Assembly: GCA_024279935.1 (NCBI GenBank)
Contig: JAJRQZ010000135.1
Location: 24,431-88,430 of the forward strand
Source of the DNA: Bacteroidota bacterium
Lineage (GTDB): Bacteria > Bacteroidota > Bacteroidia > Bacteroidales > F082
Direction: 5' to 3'
Length of the DNA stretch: 64,000 nucleotides
In this document: positions 38,837 through 48,923 of the stretch, piece after piece
Position numbering within the stretch: position 1 is the first letter of the stretch
Layout of the letters: every line of letters starts with the position of its first letter
Translations under genes and position numbers: made by a program
The notes under the pieces: model-generated
The model's database searches: none
Seen by the model: only the letters and a program-made list of their open reading frames with translations
Told to the model about the DNA's origin: nothing

Positions 38837-39505
38837 ATGACAATGAAGAAGATAATTATCGCGGCAATGCTGATTTCCACATTAACGGTTTTCGGGCAAA
38901 ATCATTTTGTTGGTGTAATAAGCGGAATAAATGGCACATCCGTTAATTCCGATTATTCTTTTAACAACAGCGCTAAGAGGTTTGCTTTCAAGGGCGGGTT
39001 GACATATCAATATATGATTAATGACAAGTTCAATCTTGATATCGAGCTGCTTTATGAACAAAGAGGGTTCAAGAACGATATAAGTTTTATCAATCCATCA
39101 GGTAACCCCATCGGCCCGAAGGAAAATAGTGAGTTCAATTACGATTATTTATCGTTTCCTATAAAGGCCGGATATTCCATCGGTAATACTTTTTCAGGTT
39201 TTCTTAAGCTAGGCATCGTCCCGGCATTCATCGTCAAGGCAGAAATAATTGTCCCGACTTTCAGTGGCAGCGAGACCTTTGATGATATTGACCGGGCCAC
39301 ATCATTCGATTTCGGGGGGCTGATTGAAGCTGGCGCTGCTTATGCCATTATGGACAGGCTTATGATAACTGCTTCATTTGCTTATCAGCACAGCATTACA
39401 ACTTTTTCAAACCCGGATTATTTTTCCGACAACAATATAAGGCATTACGGCATGTCCTTGTCGGTCGGGATAAAATATGCCTTGAGGAAAAAGGGGGATC
39501 TATAA
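38837..39505 (+). CDS. Small outer-membrane beta-barrel protein
   Basis: A 222-residue protein with a signal peptide (about 1-20) and amphipathic strands of an eight-to-ten-stranded outer-membrane barrel (ELLYEQRGF, NYDYLSFPIKAGYSI, GGLIEAGAAYAIMDRLMITA, and a C-terminal HYGMSLSVGIKYALR). It resembles PorT-family or OmpA-like small barrels of Bacteroidota. It follows the DUF4301 gene by 49 bases, so cotranscription is possible. Function unknown. Confidence 0.75.
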   Translation: MTMKKIIIAAMLISTLTVFGQNHFVGVISGINGTSVNSDYSFNNSAKRFAFKGGLTYQYMINDKFNLDIELLYEQRGFKNDISFINPSGNPIGPKENSEFNYDYLSFPIKAGYSIGNTFSGFLKLGIVPAFIVKAEIIVPTFSGSETFDDIDRATSFDFGGLIEAGAAYAIMDRLMITASFAYQHSITTFSNPDYFSDNNIRHYGMSLSVGIKYALRKKGDL

Positions 39506-39754
39506 AAATTGATTTCGCTCAAGGATAAACTTATTGATCAAGACAAGTTGAAGCCAAGCTGTCGTTTGAACATCGTCTTGTTACTTTCCTCCCGCTGCTT
39601 TTACAGTCCCTGCCGTGAAACAGCTTGATTATTTAAGCAATTGTTAAGCAATTGTAACTAAAAGCCCGATTTATTAACCTTTTGTTATTGTTAACCTAAC
39701 ATCATTGTAGTTTTTGAATATGATTTTTGCCTCATAATAAATTTTAAAACTAAA

Positions 39755-41455
39755 ATGATGTTTAAAATGAAACAATTTACTTTATTGGCTGTTGCGACAG
39801 TTATTTTCCTGATGGGTCTTAGCTCATGTAAAACAAAAGACGGACCCAGCCCGGAAGCAAAACAACCTACGATGAGTTCAATTCAAATTAGCGGTGAGCT
39901 AAAGCATTTCGTTATAACAATAGGCTTCAGCGAAGGAGTTTATAAGAACTCCGACAAAACCGGCGACCTCGATGAGAACAGTTTCGATATTAGCCTAAAC
40001 GGAGGAAGTACGATTTCCTCTTATCTTGTAACCCATTCAGCAGGACAATTGAACGCATCTGTCATCCTTGAGCTGAACGATTACACTACGGGCCAGGAAG
40101 TGTTGGCAGTAAAGCCTAAAACAGCCAACAGTATTTACAATGCCGACGGAAAGGCGATGGCTGCCACCGAAGAAAAAACTGCAAGCCTCAACGGAACCGT
40201 GCACGAAACAATAACCGTAAAGGATGACGGCAACGGGACCGGTACAACAACCTGGACCTCTAACAACCTTTATATTCTTGACGGACTGGTATTTATCAAT
40301 GACGGCCAGACACTTACCATTGAAGCAGGAACAATAATAAAAGGAAAAGCAGGCCAGGGCGCCAACGCATCTGCCCTGATAGTTAGCCGCGGCGGAAAAA
40401 TAATGGCCGTGGGAACAGATGAAAAACCGATTATTTTCACTGCGGAAGCCGATGACCTGAACGGATCCGTACAGGATTTGACCGACGGACTTTGGGGAGG
40501 GGTGATAATTCTCGGGAAAGCGCGTACAAACGCCATTCCTCAAGAACAGCAAATTGAAGGAATCCCACAAACAGAACCGCGCGGAGTTTACGGCGGCACC
40601 AACGATACGGATGACTCAGGGGTACTTAAATATATCTCGATCCGTCACGGAGGCACCGACATAGGCGAAGGAAACGAAATAAACGGACTTACCCTGGGAG
40701 CCGTCGGAAGCTCGACAGTAATCGAGTTCATCGAAGTTTTCGCTAATAAGGACGACGGAATAGAATTTTTTGGCGGTATGCCGAGATTAAAAAATATAGT
40801 AGTTGCCTTTTGTGGCGATGACTCATTCGACTACGACCAGGGATATAGAGGCTACGGACAGTTCTGGCTTGGCGTACAAGGTTATGAAAGAGGCGATCGC
40901 TTAGGCGAGCACGATGGCGGCACCGACCCCGAAACAGGTGAGCCCTACGCAATTCCAACTATTTATAACGCGACTTATGTAGGCCGTGGCGATGGAGCTG
41001 CTAAAAGAACCCTTACTTTCCGTGATAACGCTGGAGGAAACTATGCCAACTCCATTTTCTACAACCAGGAAAAAGGTATCGACATCGAATTATTGGTCGA
41101 TGAGAGCTCATATACCCGATTTGAAGCAGGCCAGCTTACAATCAAGAACAATATATTCTTCGGTATCGGCGACCCCATCATAAAGGTATCCACCGGCAGC
41201 GGCGTAACTGATGCCGACAAGCAAGCCGCAAACCTGGTCCTTGCGGCATATTTTAATAATTCAGGGAACGAGTTTAGCGATCCGGGATTCACTATCAACG
41301 GAAATACATTTAATGTGATACCTACCGGTGATGTTTCACAGAACCTCACCGCAACTACCGATAGCTGGTTCACCGATGTCAACTACAAAGGAGCGATAGA
41401 TCCGGCAAACGACTGGACCTCGGGATGGACCCTCTACTCCAAATATATGAACTAA
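39755..41455 (+). CDS. Outer-membrane lipoprotein with beta-helix, partner of the TonB receptor
   Basis: A 566-residue lipoprotein: lipobox GLSSCK (Cys26), an N-terminal Ig-like domain (about 35-140), then a parallel beta-helix region with motifs seen in a large Bacteroidota family (TWTSNNLYILDGLVFINDG, LTIEAGTIIKGKAGQGA, LKYISIRHGGTDIGEG, QFWLGVQGYERGDRLGEHDG). Members nearly always sit next to a TonB-dependent receptor, as here. It is often mislabelled as a transporter in databases, but the sequence points to a surface protein. A strong hairpin separates it from the receptor gene 90 bases downstream. Confidence 0.8.
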   Translation: MMFKMKQFTLLAVATVIFLMGLSSCKTKDGPSPEAKQPTMSSIQISGELKHFVITIGFSEGVYKNSDKTGDLDENSFDISLNGGSTISSYLVTHSAGQLNASVILELNDYTTGQEVLAVKPKTANSIYNADGKAMAATEEKTASLNGTVHETITVKDDGNGTGTTTWTSNNLYILDGLVFINDGQTLTIEAGTIIKGKAGQGANASALIVSRGGKIMAVGTDEKPIIFTAEADDLNGSVQDLTDGLWGGVIILGKARTNAIPQEQQIEGIPQTEPRGVYGGTNDTDDSGVLKYISIRHGGTDIGEGNEINGLTLGAVGSSTVIEFIEVFANKDDGIEFFGGMPRLKNIVVAFCGDDSFDYDQGYRGYGQFWLGVQGYERGDRLGEHDGGTDPETGEPYAIPTIYNATYVGRGDGAAKRTLTFRDNAGGNYANSIFYNQEKGIDIELLVDESSYTRFEAGQLTIKNNIFFGIGDPIIKVSTGSGVTDADKQAANLVLAAYFNNSGNEFSDPGFTINGNTFNVIPTGDVSQNLTATTDSWFTDVNYKGAIDPANDWTSGWTLYSKYMN

Positions 41456-41472
41456 AATGAATATTCTCCGGT

Positions 41473-41510
41473 TTTATTGGAGGCGGCTATTACGGCCGAC
41501 CTCCAATAAA
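41473..41510 (+). promoter_or_regulatory. Intercistronic hairpin between lipoprotein and TonB receptor
   Basis: A perfect 11-bp stem (TTTATTGGAGG at 41473-41483 with CCTCCAATAAA at 41500-41510) encloses a smaller inner stem. No T-run follows, so it is more likely a transcript-stabilising or attenuating element than a full terminator. Confidence 0.5.
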
Positions 41511-41545
41511 GCCGTTATTGATTAAAGCAATAAAACCTATTGGAT

Positions 41546-44383
41546 ATGAACATTAAATATATACTCTATCTTATCTTAATATTAATACCACTTGGGGCAG
41601 CCACCCAAACAGGGACGCTTAAGGGAAAAATAACCGACGCAGAATCGGGCGAAGCTTTAATAGGGGCAACTATTCTCATTGACGGCACTTTCAAAGGGAC
41701 TTCTACCGACCTCGACGGCAACTATACAATTACTGACATTAAACCAGGGATGTATACTTTAAAAAGCCAATATATCTCATTTCAAAGCCAGATATTCGAG
41801 AATGTCGAGGTCAAGGCCGGCAAAGTAACAGCTATTAACGTAAAACTGAGTCCGACAAGTGTAGGGCTGGAGGAGTTTGTTGTAAGTGCGAAAGCAAATC
41901 ACCGTACCGAAACGGCTCTCCTAAGCATTCAGAAGAAATCAAGCAATGTTATAGAGGGCTTGTCGGCACAGCAGATGAAACGCTCGGGCGACAGCGACGC
42001 AGCCTCCGCCTTAAAAAGGCTTGCGGGAATTAACGTCCAAGGGGGCAGGTATGTATTTATAAGGGGTTTGTCGGATCGTTATTCAAAGACCACTATAAAC
42101 GGCTCCGAGATCCCGGGCCTCGATCCCGACAGGAACACCGTCCAGCTGGATATTTTTCCGACCAACTTACTGGAGAACATTATCGTTTACAAGACATTCA
42201 GCCCTAATTTGCCCGGGGATTTCACAGGAGGGTATATTGATATACGGACCAGGGATTTCCCCGATGCCTTTCAACTTGACGCCTATGTTGCTGCAGCCTT
42301 CAATACCAACGCCAGCTTGAACAACAACTTTATATCATATCCAGGTTCGGCGAGCGACATACTGGGTTTCGACAACGGGGCACGGGACATCCCCTCCCCT
42401 GCCAGCGGCGATATCCCAAACTATCCTCTCGACTTACAAGCTTTATCAGATATAAGCATGGCTTTCAACAAGGTGATGGCCCCGGTTAAAAGCCCATCGT
42501 TCCTGAACAACAAGATGTCGTTTTCGGCAGGCGACAACAAAGACTTCGGCAACAGCCAATTAGGGTATTTTTTCGGTTTTAGCTATAAGCACGAAAACGA
42601 GTTTTACGAAAACGGTGTCAAAGCAAGGTATAAATTTGGCGGGGCTAATGATACCCAACTAATTACCGAGCATAAATATAATGATACAAAAGCAAGCTCT
42701 GAGGCATTATGGGGCGCCCTTCTAAGTGTCTCATATAAAATTAACGCTTCACACAAATTGAGCATAAACTTGTTTAAGAATCAAAGCGGCACCTCGGTTG
42801 CCCGGTATATGATCGGTGAGAAACCTTCCGACGACGCCGACGGACTGTTTATTGAGACGCGTGTCCTTCAGTGGCTTGAAAGATCCCTGAACACAGCACA
42901 GATAAAAGGGAGCCACTATTTTGAGAACATCTCGAAACTAAAGTTCGACTGGATGGGCTCGTTTACATACTCATATCAAAACGAGCCGGATATGAGGTTC
43001 TTTACCAATAGTTATTATCCTGGTGTCGAGGGAGATAACAAATACCAAATAGAGCCCTCGATTTATAGGCTTCCCGCAAGATATTATAGAAGCCTTAAAG
43101 AAAACAACCTTCATCTCAAAGGCGATTTCGCAATGGACCTTGGTTCGGCATCCCAGTCTCCCAAATTAAAATTCGGGGCTTCATATTATCATAAAAAACG
43201 TTCTTTCAACGATAGAAGAATTGATTATGCCATCCAATATCCAATATCAGGCAATTCTTATGACGGAAACGTCGCCAATTTCTTGGCTGATGAAAATATA
43301 GGGGTAAACTTTCCGACCTATGACCCTGAAAGAGGATTTAACTTTGGCTTGCATGTCAGGGGCAATCCCGGTGATGATTTAAAAAACTCTTATAAGGCAG
43401 AGCAGGGTGTTTTGGCCTTTTATGCCATGACCGATACCAAAATCGGCCCTTCATTAAGAATTGTCGCCGGCTTAAGATATGAGAGCACGCTCATAAACTC
43501 CAGAAGCAACAACAACGAGCTAAAGCCTGGTTATTTGAGAAACAACGATTTCTTGCCTGCGCTCAACCTTACTTATTACCTGAGCAGCAGGACAAACTTA
43601 CGTTTTAACGCAAGCAGGACCCTTGCAAGGCCGACATTTAGGGAGCTAGCCCCTTATGCTAACGAAAACTTCGCGGGTGGCGAAACTTATGTGGGAAACG
43701 CTGAACTGAAAAGAACCCTGATAAACAATATCGATCTTAAATGGGAGTACTTTGCCAAAGCCGGCGAGGTTTTGTCGGTGGGCGCCTTTTACAAAGGATT
43801 TATCGACCCCATCGAGCTTGTGGACAATCCCAAGGCTCAAAACCCCGAGCTGAGGTGGGACAATGTTGACAAGGCTAATGTTTATGGTCTTGAGTTCGAC
43901 GTCAGGAAAAACCTCGATTTTATAAGTGCCTTGCGGAATTTTAAATTGGGAATAAACATTTCTTATATCTTTTCCGAGGTCGCCATCGACTCTATAGAGC
44001 TTTCGGCAATCTTGTCCACCGACCCGGCTGCCAGGGCGACAAGGCCTATGTCGGGACAATCGCCATATATCTTCAACGCCATTATTGGATATATAAATAC
44101 CGATATCGGCTTCGACGCCAATATCGTATATAATGTGAACGGCCCTAAAATCATTATAAACGTAAAAGGCGGCACGCCCGACATTTATGAACAGGCATTC
44201 CACTCGCTTAATTTTACCGCTAACAAGAACATTGGCACAAATTGGCAGATAAGCGCAAAGGTCAAGAACATCCTCAACGGTGTTTATAAACAATCTTACT
44301 TTTATAAAGGAAACGAATATATTTACCGCAGTTTTACCAAAGGGACTATTTTTGAATTAGGAATAAAATTGATGATCAGGTAA
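41546..44383 (+). CDS. TonB-dependent outer-membrane receptor
   Basis: A 945-residue receptor: signal peptide (1-22), an N-terminal carboxypeptidase-like regulatory domain (KITDAESGEALIGATILIDG, about 25-105), a plug domain with the Bacteroidota-type sequence VFIRGLSDRYSKTTINGSEI and GDFTGGYIDIRTRDFP, and a beta-barrel to the C-terminus (last strand FTKGTIFELGIKLMIR). It would import a ligand, energised by TonB-ExbBD; substrate unknown. The ATG at 41546 is chosen over a TTG six bases upstream. Its partner lipoprotein is directly upstream, and the palindromic repeats begin 166 bases downstream. Confidence 0.92.
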   Translation: MNIKYILYLILILIPLGAATQTGTLKGKITDAESGEALIGATILIDGTFKGTSTDLDGNYTITDIKPGMYTLKSQYISFQSQIFENVEVKAGKVTAINVKLSPTSVGLEEFVVSAKANHRTETALLSIQKKSSNVIEGLSAQQMKRSGDSDAASALKRLAGINVQGGRYVFIRGLSDRYSKTTINGSEIPGLDPDRNTVQLDIFPTNLLENIIVYKTFSPNLPGDFTGGYIDIRTRDFPDAFQLDAYVAAAFNTNASLNNNFISYPGSASDILGFDNGARDIPSPASGDIPNYPLDLQALSDISMAFNKVMAPVKSPSFLNNKMSFSAGDNKDFGNSQLGYFFGFSYKHENEFYENGVKARYKFGGANDTQLITEHKYNDTKASSEALWGALLSVSYKINASHKLSINLFKNQSGTSVARYMIGEKPSDDADGLFIETRVLQWLERSLNTAQIKGSHYFENISKLKFDWMGSFTYSYQNEPDMRFFTNSYYPGVEGDNKYQIEPSIYRLPARYYRSLKENNLHLKGDFAMDLGSASQSPKLKFGASYYHKKRSFNDRRIDYAIQYPISGNSYDGNVANFLADENIGVNFPTYDPERGFNFGLHVRGNPGDDLKNSYKAEQGVLAFYAMTDTKIGPSLRIVAGLRYESTLINSRSNNNELKPGYLRNNDFLPALNLTYYLSSRTNLRFNASRTLARPTFRELAPYANENFAGGETYVGNAELKRTLINNIDLKWEYFAKAGEVLSVGAFYKGFIDPIELVDNPKAQNPELRWDNVDKANVYGLEFDVRKNLDFISALRNFKLGINISYIFSEVAIDSIELSAILSTDPAARATRPMSGQSPYIFNAIIGYINTDIGFDANIVYNVNGPKIIINVKGGTPDIYEQAFHSLNFTANKNIGTNWQISAKVKNILNGVYKQSYFYKGNEYIYRSFTKGTIFELGIKLMIR

Positions 44384-44548
44384 TTGAAACCTATTGGCTG
44401 CTAAGTTCTATTTCGGCGTAAAAATCAGTTCCTTGCCTAATATTCCGGGGATCGACAGGATTTTCATCCATGTCTTTAGAGTGTAACTCTATTCTTCCTG
44501 AATTCTTATTCGCACATGAATACTCAAAGGGGAATGGTTCAAATTTTT

Positions 44549-44919
44549 CATGTGTTTATAATTTTGTAATTAATTGTCATCTAGCATATTATATTTATCA
44601 TCGGATTTAGCAGATTAAGCGGATTTTAGTTTTTCGCAAGCGAAAAACATCCGTTAAATCCGCTTAATCCGATGACTGTATTTTTGCAGAATAATCATTT
44701 TCCTGTGTGTTTAAAATTAAACATGGATGTTTCATCTGTTTATAATTTTGTAATTAATTGCCATCTGGCATATTATATTTATCATCGGGTTTAACAGATT
44801 ATGCGGGTTTTAGTTTTTCGCAAGCGAAAAACATCCGTTAGATCCGCTTAATCCGATGAATGTATTTTTGCAGAATAATCATTTTGCTGTGTGATTAAAA
44901 TTAAACATGGATGTTTCAT
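44549..44919. repeat. Two tandem copies of a 184-bp palindrome-bearing repeat
   Basis: Copy A (44549-44732) and copy B (44733-about 44919) are tandem with a period of 184 bases and share nearly all positions; a third copy lies at 60648-60833. Each contains a long imperfect inverted repeat: an arm starting TCATCGGATT and a second arm ending AATCCGATGA, meeting at TTTTTCGCAAGCGAAAAA, with most of 36 positions paired. Such hairpins are typical of REP- or MITE-like intergenic elements. The rest of 44384-45115 holds nothing I can support. Confidence 0.8.
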
Positions 44920-45115
44920 TATTAGTATAAAACCCGCTCACTGCAATTAGTGAGAACGCCGTTATTTGTGTACTATATTTGTCTTGCTAATTATTTTCAT
45001 GGCTCAAGACCGTTGCAATACCGATGTTAGGTTCTCCTGCCAATGCCAAGCTTAAAACTCGTGTTGTCGCAGACAATCTTAACAATTAATAAATCATAAA
45101 TGGCCTTTTTCCACC

Positions 45116-46750
45116 TTAATACACTTTCTCTCCGTCCAGATAAGTTGACACTACTTTTGCCCTTAGCAATTGCTCCTCCCCGGCCTTGATCAGATCGGTG
45201 TCAAGCACAACAAAATCAGCACGTTTTCCTTTTTCCAGGCTGCCTTTCTCCTTTTCGTCGAAGCTCCCCATTGCTGGCCAAACAGTAATGGACCTCAGTG
45301 CATCTTTCCTGTCCAGGGCGTTCCAGGTTTGAAAACCGTTTTCGGGCCATCCTTTTATATCTTTCCTGGTTACGGCGGCAAAAAAAGTTTTAAGGGGGCT
45401 TATATCCTCGATGGGGAAATCGGTCCCGTTTACCAGGCAGCCGTTCTGTTTCATCAAATTTTTATAAGCATAAGCATATTTCAGTCTCTCATCCCCCAAC
45501 CTCTCGTCGGCCCAGTACATATCCGAAGTGCAATGTGTTGCCTGGACCGAAGGGATTATTGAGAAATCCTTGAAATAAGCAATATCGTCGGGACTAACTA
45601 TTTGGGCGTGCTCCACCCTCCAGCGTTTATCGTTTCTTGACCTTAGGATTTCCGAATAGGCCTTTAGCATAATACGGTTGGCCGAGTCGCCTATGGCATG
45701 GGTGTTGACTTGGAATCCTGCATCATAAGCCTTCGAGCACATTTCATGGAAATAAGATTCAGTATGCATTTGCAAGCCATAATTGCCGGTATCGTCGGAA
45801 TATGGCTTAAGCAACAAAGCACCTCTGCTGCCCAATGCGCCGTCGGAATACAACTTGACCGCCGAAACGGTCAGCCTGTCATAATGTTGAGGGCCGATAT
45901 TATAGAAATAGTCGAAATTTTCCTTATTGGGATTTATCATGGCATAAACCTTGAGTTTCAGGCTGTCGTTGTCCTGAAGCCTCTTTATCAGAAGAATATC
46001 CTGCTTGTCGAGACCTGCGTCGCTTACTGTTGTAAGTCCTGCGGCAAAGCAGTTATCCTGGGCCTTCATCAGCGCAAGGCTTTTTTCTTTTTCGCTGAAG
46101 CCCGGCACAGCGCTTTTCATCAAACCGGCGGCATTATCGACCAATACGCCGCTCGGCCTGCCGTTTTTTAATATTATCTCACCGCCTTTTATCTTGCTTG
46201 CCCCATTTATCCCCGCTATTTTGAGCGCATAATCATTGGCAATTACGGCATGTCCGTCAATACGCGTCAACACTACTGCCCTGTCGGGGAAAAATTCGTT
46301 GAGCAAGTTATTATCGGGAAACTCCTTGTTTTGCCAGTCGTTCTGATCCCACCCGCGGCCGAGCACCCACTTTGAAGGATAGCTCCTGTCATGCTCCTTT
46401 AGCTTCTCCACAACATCATCAAAAGATCGGGTTCCAACCAGATCCGCATATTTCGTCAGCGAAATACCATAAGACAAAAAATGGCTGTGTCCGTCGTTGA
46501 AACCCGGATATACGAATTCCCCCTTTAAGTCAAGAAGGTTATCCGAATGGTAGTCATTTAATATACTGTCATCGCCAACGGCCAATATTCTACCGTTTCT
46601 TATGGCCATGGCCGATGATATCGAAAAATCATCATCAAGCAAATAAATCTTTGCGTTATAGATTATCAAGTCGGCGGCATAGGTTTGGGAATAAATTGGT
46701 TTGCTCACATAAATCAATGAATACAAGATGATTAAAGAAATATTTCGCAT
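45116..46750 (-). CDS. Exported amidohydrolase (YtcJ/NfdA-like)
   Basis: A 544-residue TIM-barrel metallohydrolase with an N-terminal signal peptide (1-21). Family motifs: GFNDGHSHF (His-x-His ligands), GRGWDQNDW, then HAIGDSANRIMLKA and NGTDFPIED with the metal-bound Asp. It matches the amidohydrolase family 3 enzymes that include N-substituted formamide deformylase; actual substrate unknown. Monocistronic on the minus strand; the upstream ABC gene ends 154 bases away in the same direction. The signal suggests a periplasmic place. Confidence 0.88.
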   Translation of the reverse strand: MRNISLIILYSLIYVSKPIYSQTYAADLIIYNAKIYLLDDDFSISSAMAIRNGRILAVGDDSILNDYHSDNLLDLKGEFVYPGFNDGHSHFLSYGISLTKYADLVGTRSFDDVVEKLKEHDRSYPSKWVLGRGWDQNDWQNKEFPDNNLLNEFFPDRAVVLTRIDGHAVIANDYALKIAGINGASKIKGGEIILKNGRPSGVLVDNAAGLMKSAVPGFSEKEKSLALMKAQDNCFAAGLTTVSDAGLDKQDILLIKRLQDNDSLKLKVYAMINPNKENFDYFYNIGPQHYDRLTVSAVKLYSDGALGSRGALLLKPYSDDTGNYGLQMHTESYFHEMCSKAYDAGFQVNTHAIGDSANRIMLKAYSEILRSRNDKRWRVEHAQIVSPDDIAYFKDFSIIPSVQATHCTSDMYWADERLGDERLKYAYAYKNLMKQNGCLVNGTDFPIEDISPLKTFFAAVTRKDIKGWPENGFQTWNALDRKDALRSITVWPAMGSFDEKEKGSLEKGKRADFVVLDTDLIKAGEEQLLRAKVVSTYLDGEKVY

Positions 46751-46903
46751 GATATTACATTTTGTGATTACTTTTTTAATTCAAAAGCTCGTATAGTTCT
46801 TATTTCTCGCAAAGCCTTAAAATACTTATCATAGCAATGATGATTTTTCATTATATATTTTGCAAGTACTAGATTATATGTACAAGACCATAATAAGCTA
46901 TTG

Positions 46904-47701
46904 TCAATTATTAGCCCCACTTTCTATTTCAAAACTTAAGCTTTCCCTGTTAAAGACTATCCCGTCCTTATCGAAATACTCGTTTATCAGCCCCGACCCT
47001 ACCATATCATTTGGTTCCCCGCTAATGAATTTCCCGTCCGGCGACAACAACCAGATCTTATCGGAAAAACGCAATGCCGACTCTATATCGTGGGTAGTCA
47101 ACAGAACGGATTTGGACTTATTGTAAGTCAGCTTCCTTAACATTCTCATTATGCCCAGCTTGCCGGGGGAATCGATAAACGCGGCCGGTTCGTCAAGAAT
47201 GATCAAAGGAGTGTCCTGTGCTATTGCCCTAGCAATTAGAACTCTTTGTTTTTCGCCGTCGCTAAGCTGCGAAAACACCCGGTTCTCAAAAGATCTCAGC
47301 TTCATGATTTCGATAGCTTCCTTTATTTTGTGGATATCATTATCGTTTAAGCGGCCCATCGCACCTCCGTGCGGAAACCTTCCAAGCGACACTAGCTCGC
47401 TTACCTTTAAAAACGCATCATCAATTTTATCCGTTAAAGCAACGGAGACTAATTTTGATATCTCGTTGATATTTAAATTTTCAGAGTCTATATCATTGAA
47501 GGCTATTTGTCCGGAAACAATTTTTTGCATCCCTAAGATCGAGCGGATAAGCGTTGTCTTACCACTACCGTTCAAGCCCAATACGCTAACAAACTCCCCC
47601 TTTTCGACATAAGCGTTTTTTATATGATGCAGTATTCCCTGGTTTTTCTTTCCGACGAAATATGCCGTTTTCAAATCATGTATTTGTAAAATCCGACTCA
47701 T
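46904..47701 (-). CDS. ABC transporter ATP-binding protein (FecE/BtuD-type)
   Basis: A 265-residue ATPase: Walker A GLNGSGKTTLIRS, signature LSDGEKQRVLIARA, Walker B PLIILDEPAAFID and a switch His in LLTTHDIESAL. It pairs with the FecCD permease directly upstream to import iron-siderophore, heme or cobalamin. The ATG overlaps the permease stop codon (TAATG), so the two are translationally coupled. No periplasmic binding-protein gene is adjacent, so that component must be elsewhere. Confidence 0.92.
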   Translation of the reverse strand: MSRILQIHDLKTAYFVGKKNQGILHHIKNAYVEKGEFVSVLGLNGSGKTTLIRSILGMQKIVSGQIAFNDIDSENLNINEISKLVSVALTDKIDDAFLKVSELVSLGRFPHGGAMGRLNDNDIHKIKEAIEIMKLRSFENRVFSQLSDGEKQRVLIARAIAQDTPLIILDEPAAFIDSPGKLGIMRMLRKLTYNKSKSVLLTTHDIESALRFSDKIWLLSPDGKFISGEPNDMVGSGLINEYFDKDGIVFNRESLSFEIESGANN

Positions 47702-48735
47702 TATTGCTTTATTTTGGCTCGTTTAACAATGGCCCAAATAACTATGGGCGCCCCGATCATTGATGTAACGGCATTAATGGGCAATGAAGTGTCGTAGCCG
47801 GGCAATTTTGAGATAAAGTTGCACAAAAGGGCAATAAAAGCACCCAGGACAACAACAGCCGGCAATAATATCCTGTGGTTGGAACTATTGAACAAATTGC
47901 GCGCAATATGAGGGATGGACAGTCCCAGGAAGGCTATGGGCCCCGTAAATGCCGTTGCCAGCGAAACCAGCAGACCTGCGATAACAAGTATCTTCAACTG
48001 CAATATCTTGGTATTTATACCCATGCTGCGGGCATAATTCTTTCCCATCAGGAAGACATTTAAGGAGTTTTGAAAAAGGCAGCCCAAGATTACCAATACG
48101 GAAACAGATATTGCCAATCCAACTGACTGCGTGAGAGTTGTTTTCGAGAAGCTCCCCAGCCCCCAAAGAACATAGGCCTGCAGTTCAAGGCTGCGGCTAA
48201 AGAACTGAAGAACTCCCACCATGGCATTTATGGCATATCCTATCATAATACCGATTATCAATACCACAACTATATTTGCTATTTTCGAGGACACGAATAT
48301 TATAAGTAATAAAACGGCCAGGGCGCCAATGAGAGCAGCCACGACTACCAAGATGTTCCCGAAGGCAAAACCCGACAAGATAAAATCGATTCCCGACAAG
48401 GACCCGCTCAATACCACCAGGGCAACGCCAAAACTAGCCCCTGACGATATGCCCAGGACAGAAGGGCCTGCCAATGGGTTGTTGAAAAGCGTTTGCAACA
48501 ATAAACCGCTCAAGCCCAGGGCCATGCCAACAAAGGTTGCTGTAACCGCCTGTGGGAGGCGATAACTATTTATTATTATGGCGTCCGGCGAATCGGCAAT
48601 CCTGCCGAAAAGCGCATCCAACACCCTGTCCCATGAAATCAAGACCGAGCCATAACTGAGGTTCAGCAGAAACAGCAGCAGCACGCCGGCAGTAAGTACT
48701 ATTATATATGCGGATGTCCTTTTAGCCATTTGCAT
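47701..48735 (-). CDS. FecCD/BtuC-family ABC permease
   Basis: A 344-residue membrane permease with about ten hydrophobic segments and FecCD-family marks: ALFGRIADSPDAIIINSYRLPQ near residue 35, GLSGLLLQTLFNNPLAGPS, then GPIAFLGLSIPHIARNL and LPINAVTSMIGAPIVIW at the end. It forms the channel for metal-chelate or vitamin B12 import with the ATPase encoded just downstream. The true ATG may be at 48729 (MAKRT) rather than 48735; the first two codons are uncertain. A 61-codon frame with a signal peptide overlaps its start. Confidence 0.92.
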   Translation of the reverse strand: MQMAKRTSAYIIVLTAGVLLLFLLNLSYGSVLISWDRVLDALFGRIADSPDAIIINSYRLPQAVTATFVGMALGLSGLLLQTLFNNPLAGPSVLGISSGASFGVALVVLSGSLSGIDFILSGFAFGNILVVVAALIGALAVLLLIIFVSSKIANIVVVLIIGIMIGYAINAMVGVLQFFSRSLELQAYVLWGLGSFSKTTLTQSVGLAISVSVLVILGCLFQNSLNVFLMGKNYARSMGINTKILQLKILVIAGLLVSLATAFTGPIAFLGLSIPHIARNLFNSSNHRILLPAVVVLGAFIALLCNFISKLPGYDTSLPINAVTSMIGAPIVIWAIVKRAKIKQ

Positions 48736-48907
48736 GGCGTAAAAATAATGATTTTAGCTTTAGTCCGGGACAAAATTTCATACCGCCGCTGAAAATAAGC
48801 GGTATGATTACTGAAGAATTGAGATAAGACCTTGGTGTCCAGTCGAAATTTTGTGCAGAAATCAATCTGCTGACAAACACTAAGGCTGAAATCGTTAAAA
48901 GTCTCAT
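48722..48907 (-). CDS. Possible small exported peptide or truncated leader
   Basis: A 61-codon frame with a convincing signal peptide (MRLLTISALVFVSRLISAQ) and then about 40 residues of unrecognised sequence, overlapping the permease start by 14 bases. It has a hairpin within it (48779-48806). It may be the remnant start of a lost gene, such as a binding protein, or a real short peptide gene. Weak support. Confidence 0.3.
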   Translation of the reverse strand: MRLLTISALVFVSRLISAQNFDWTPRSYLNSSVIIPLIFSGGMKFCPGLKLKSLFLRHANG

Positions 48908-48923
48908 AATTCTATAAATATAG

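Noticed and set aside
48736..48923. Cobalamin riboswitch upstream of the FecCD permease
   Set aside because: I looked for a B12-box-like core in this region and found only a short hairpin at 48779-48806; no conserved riboswitch core is evident.
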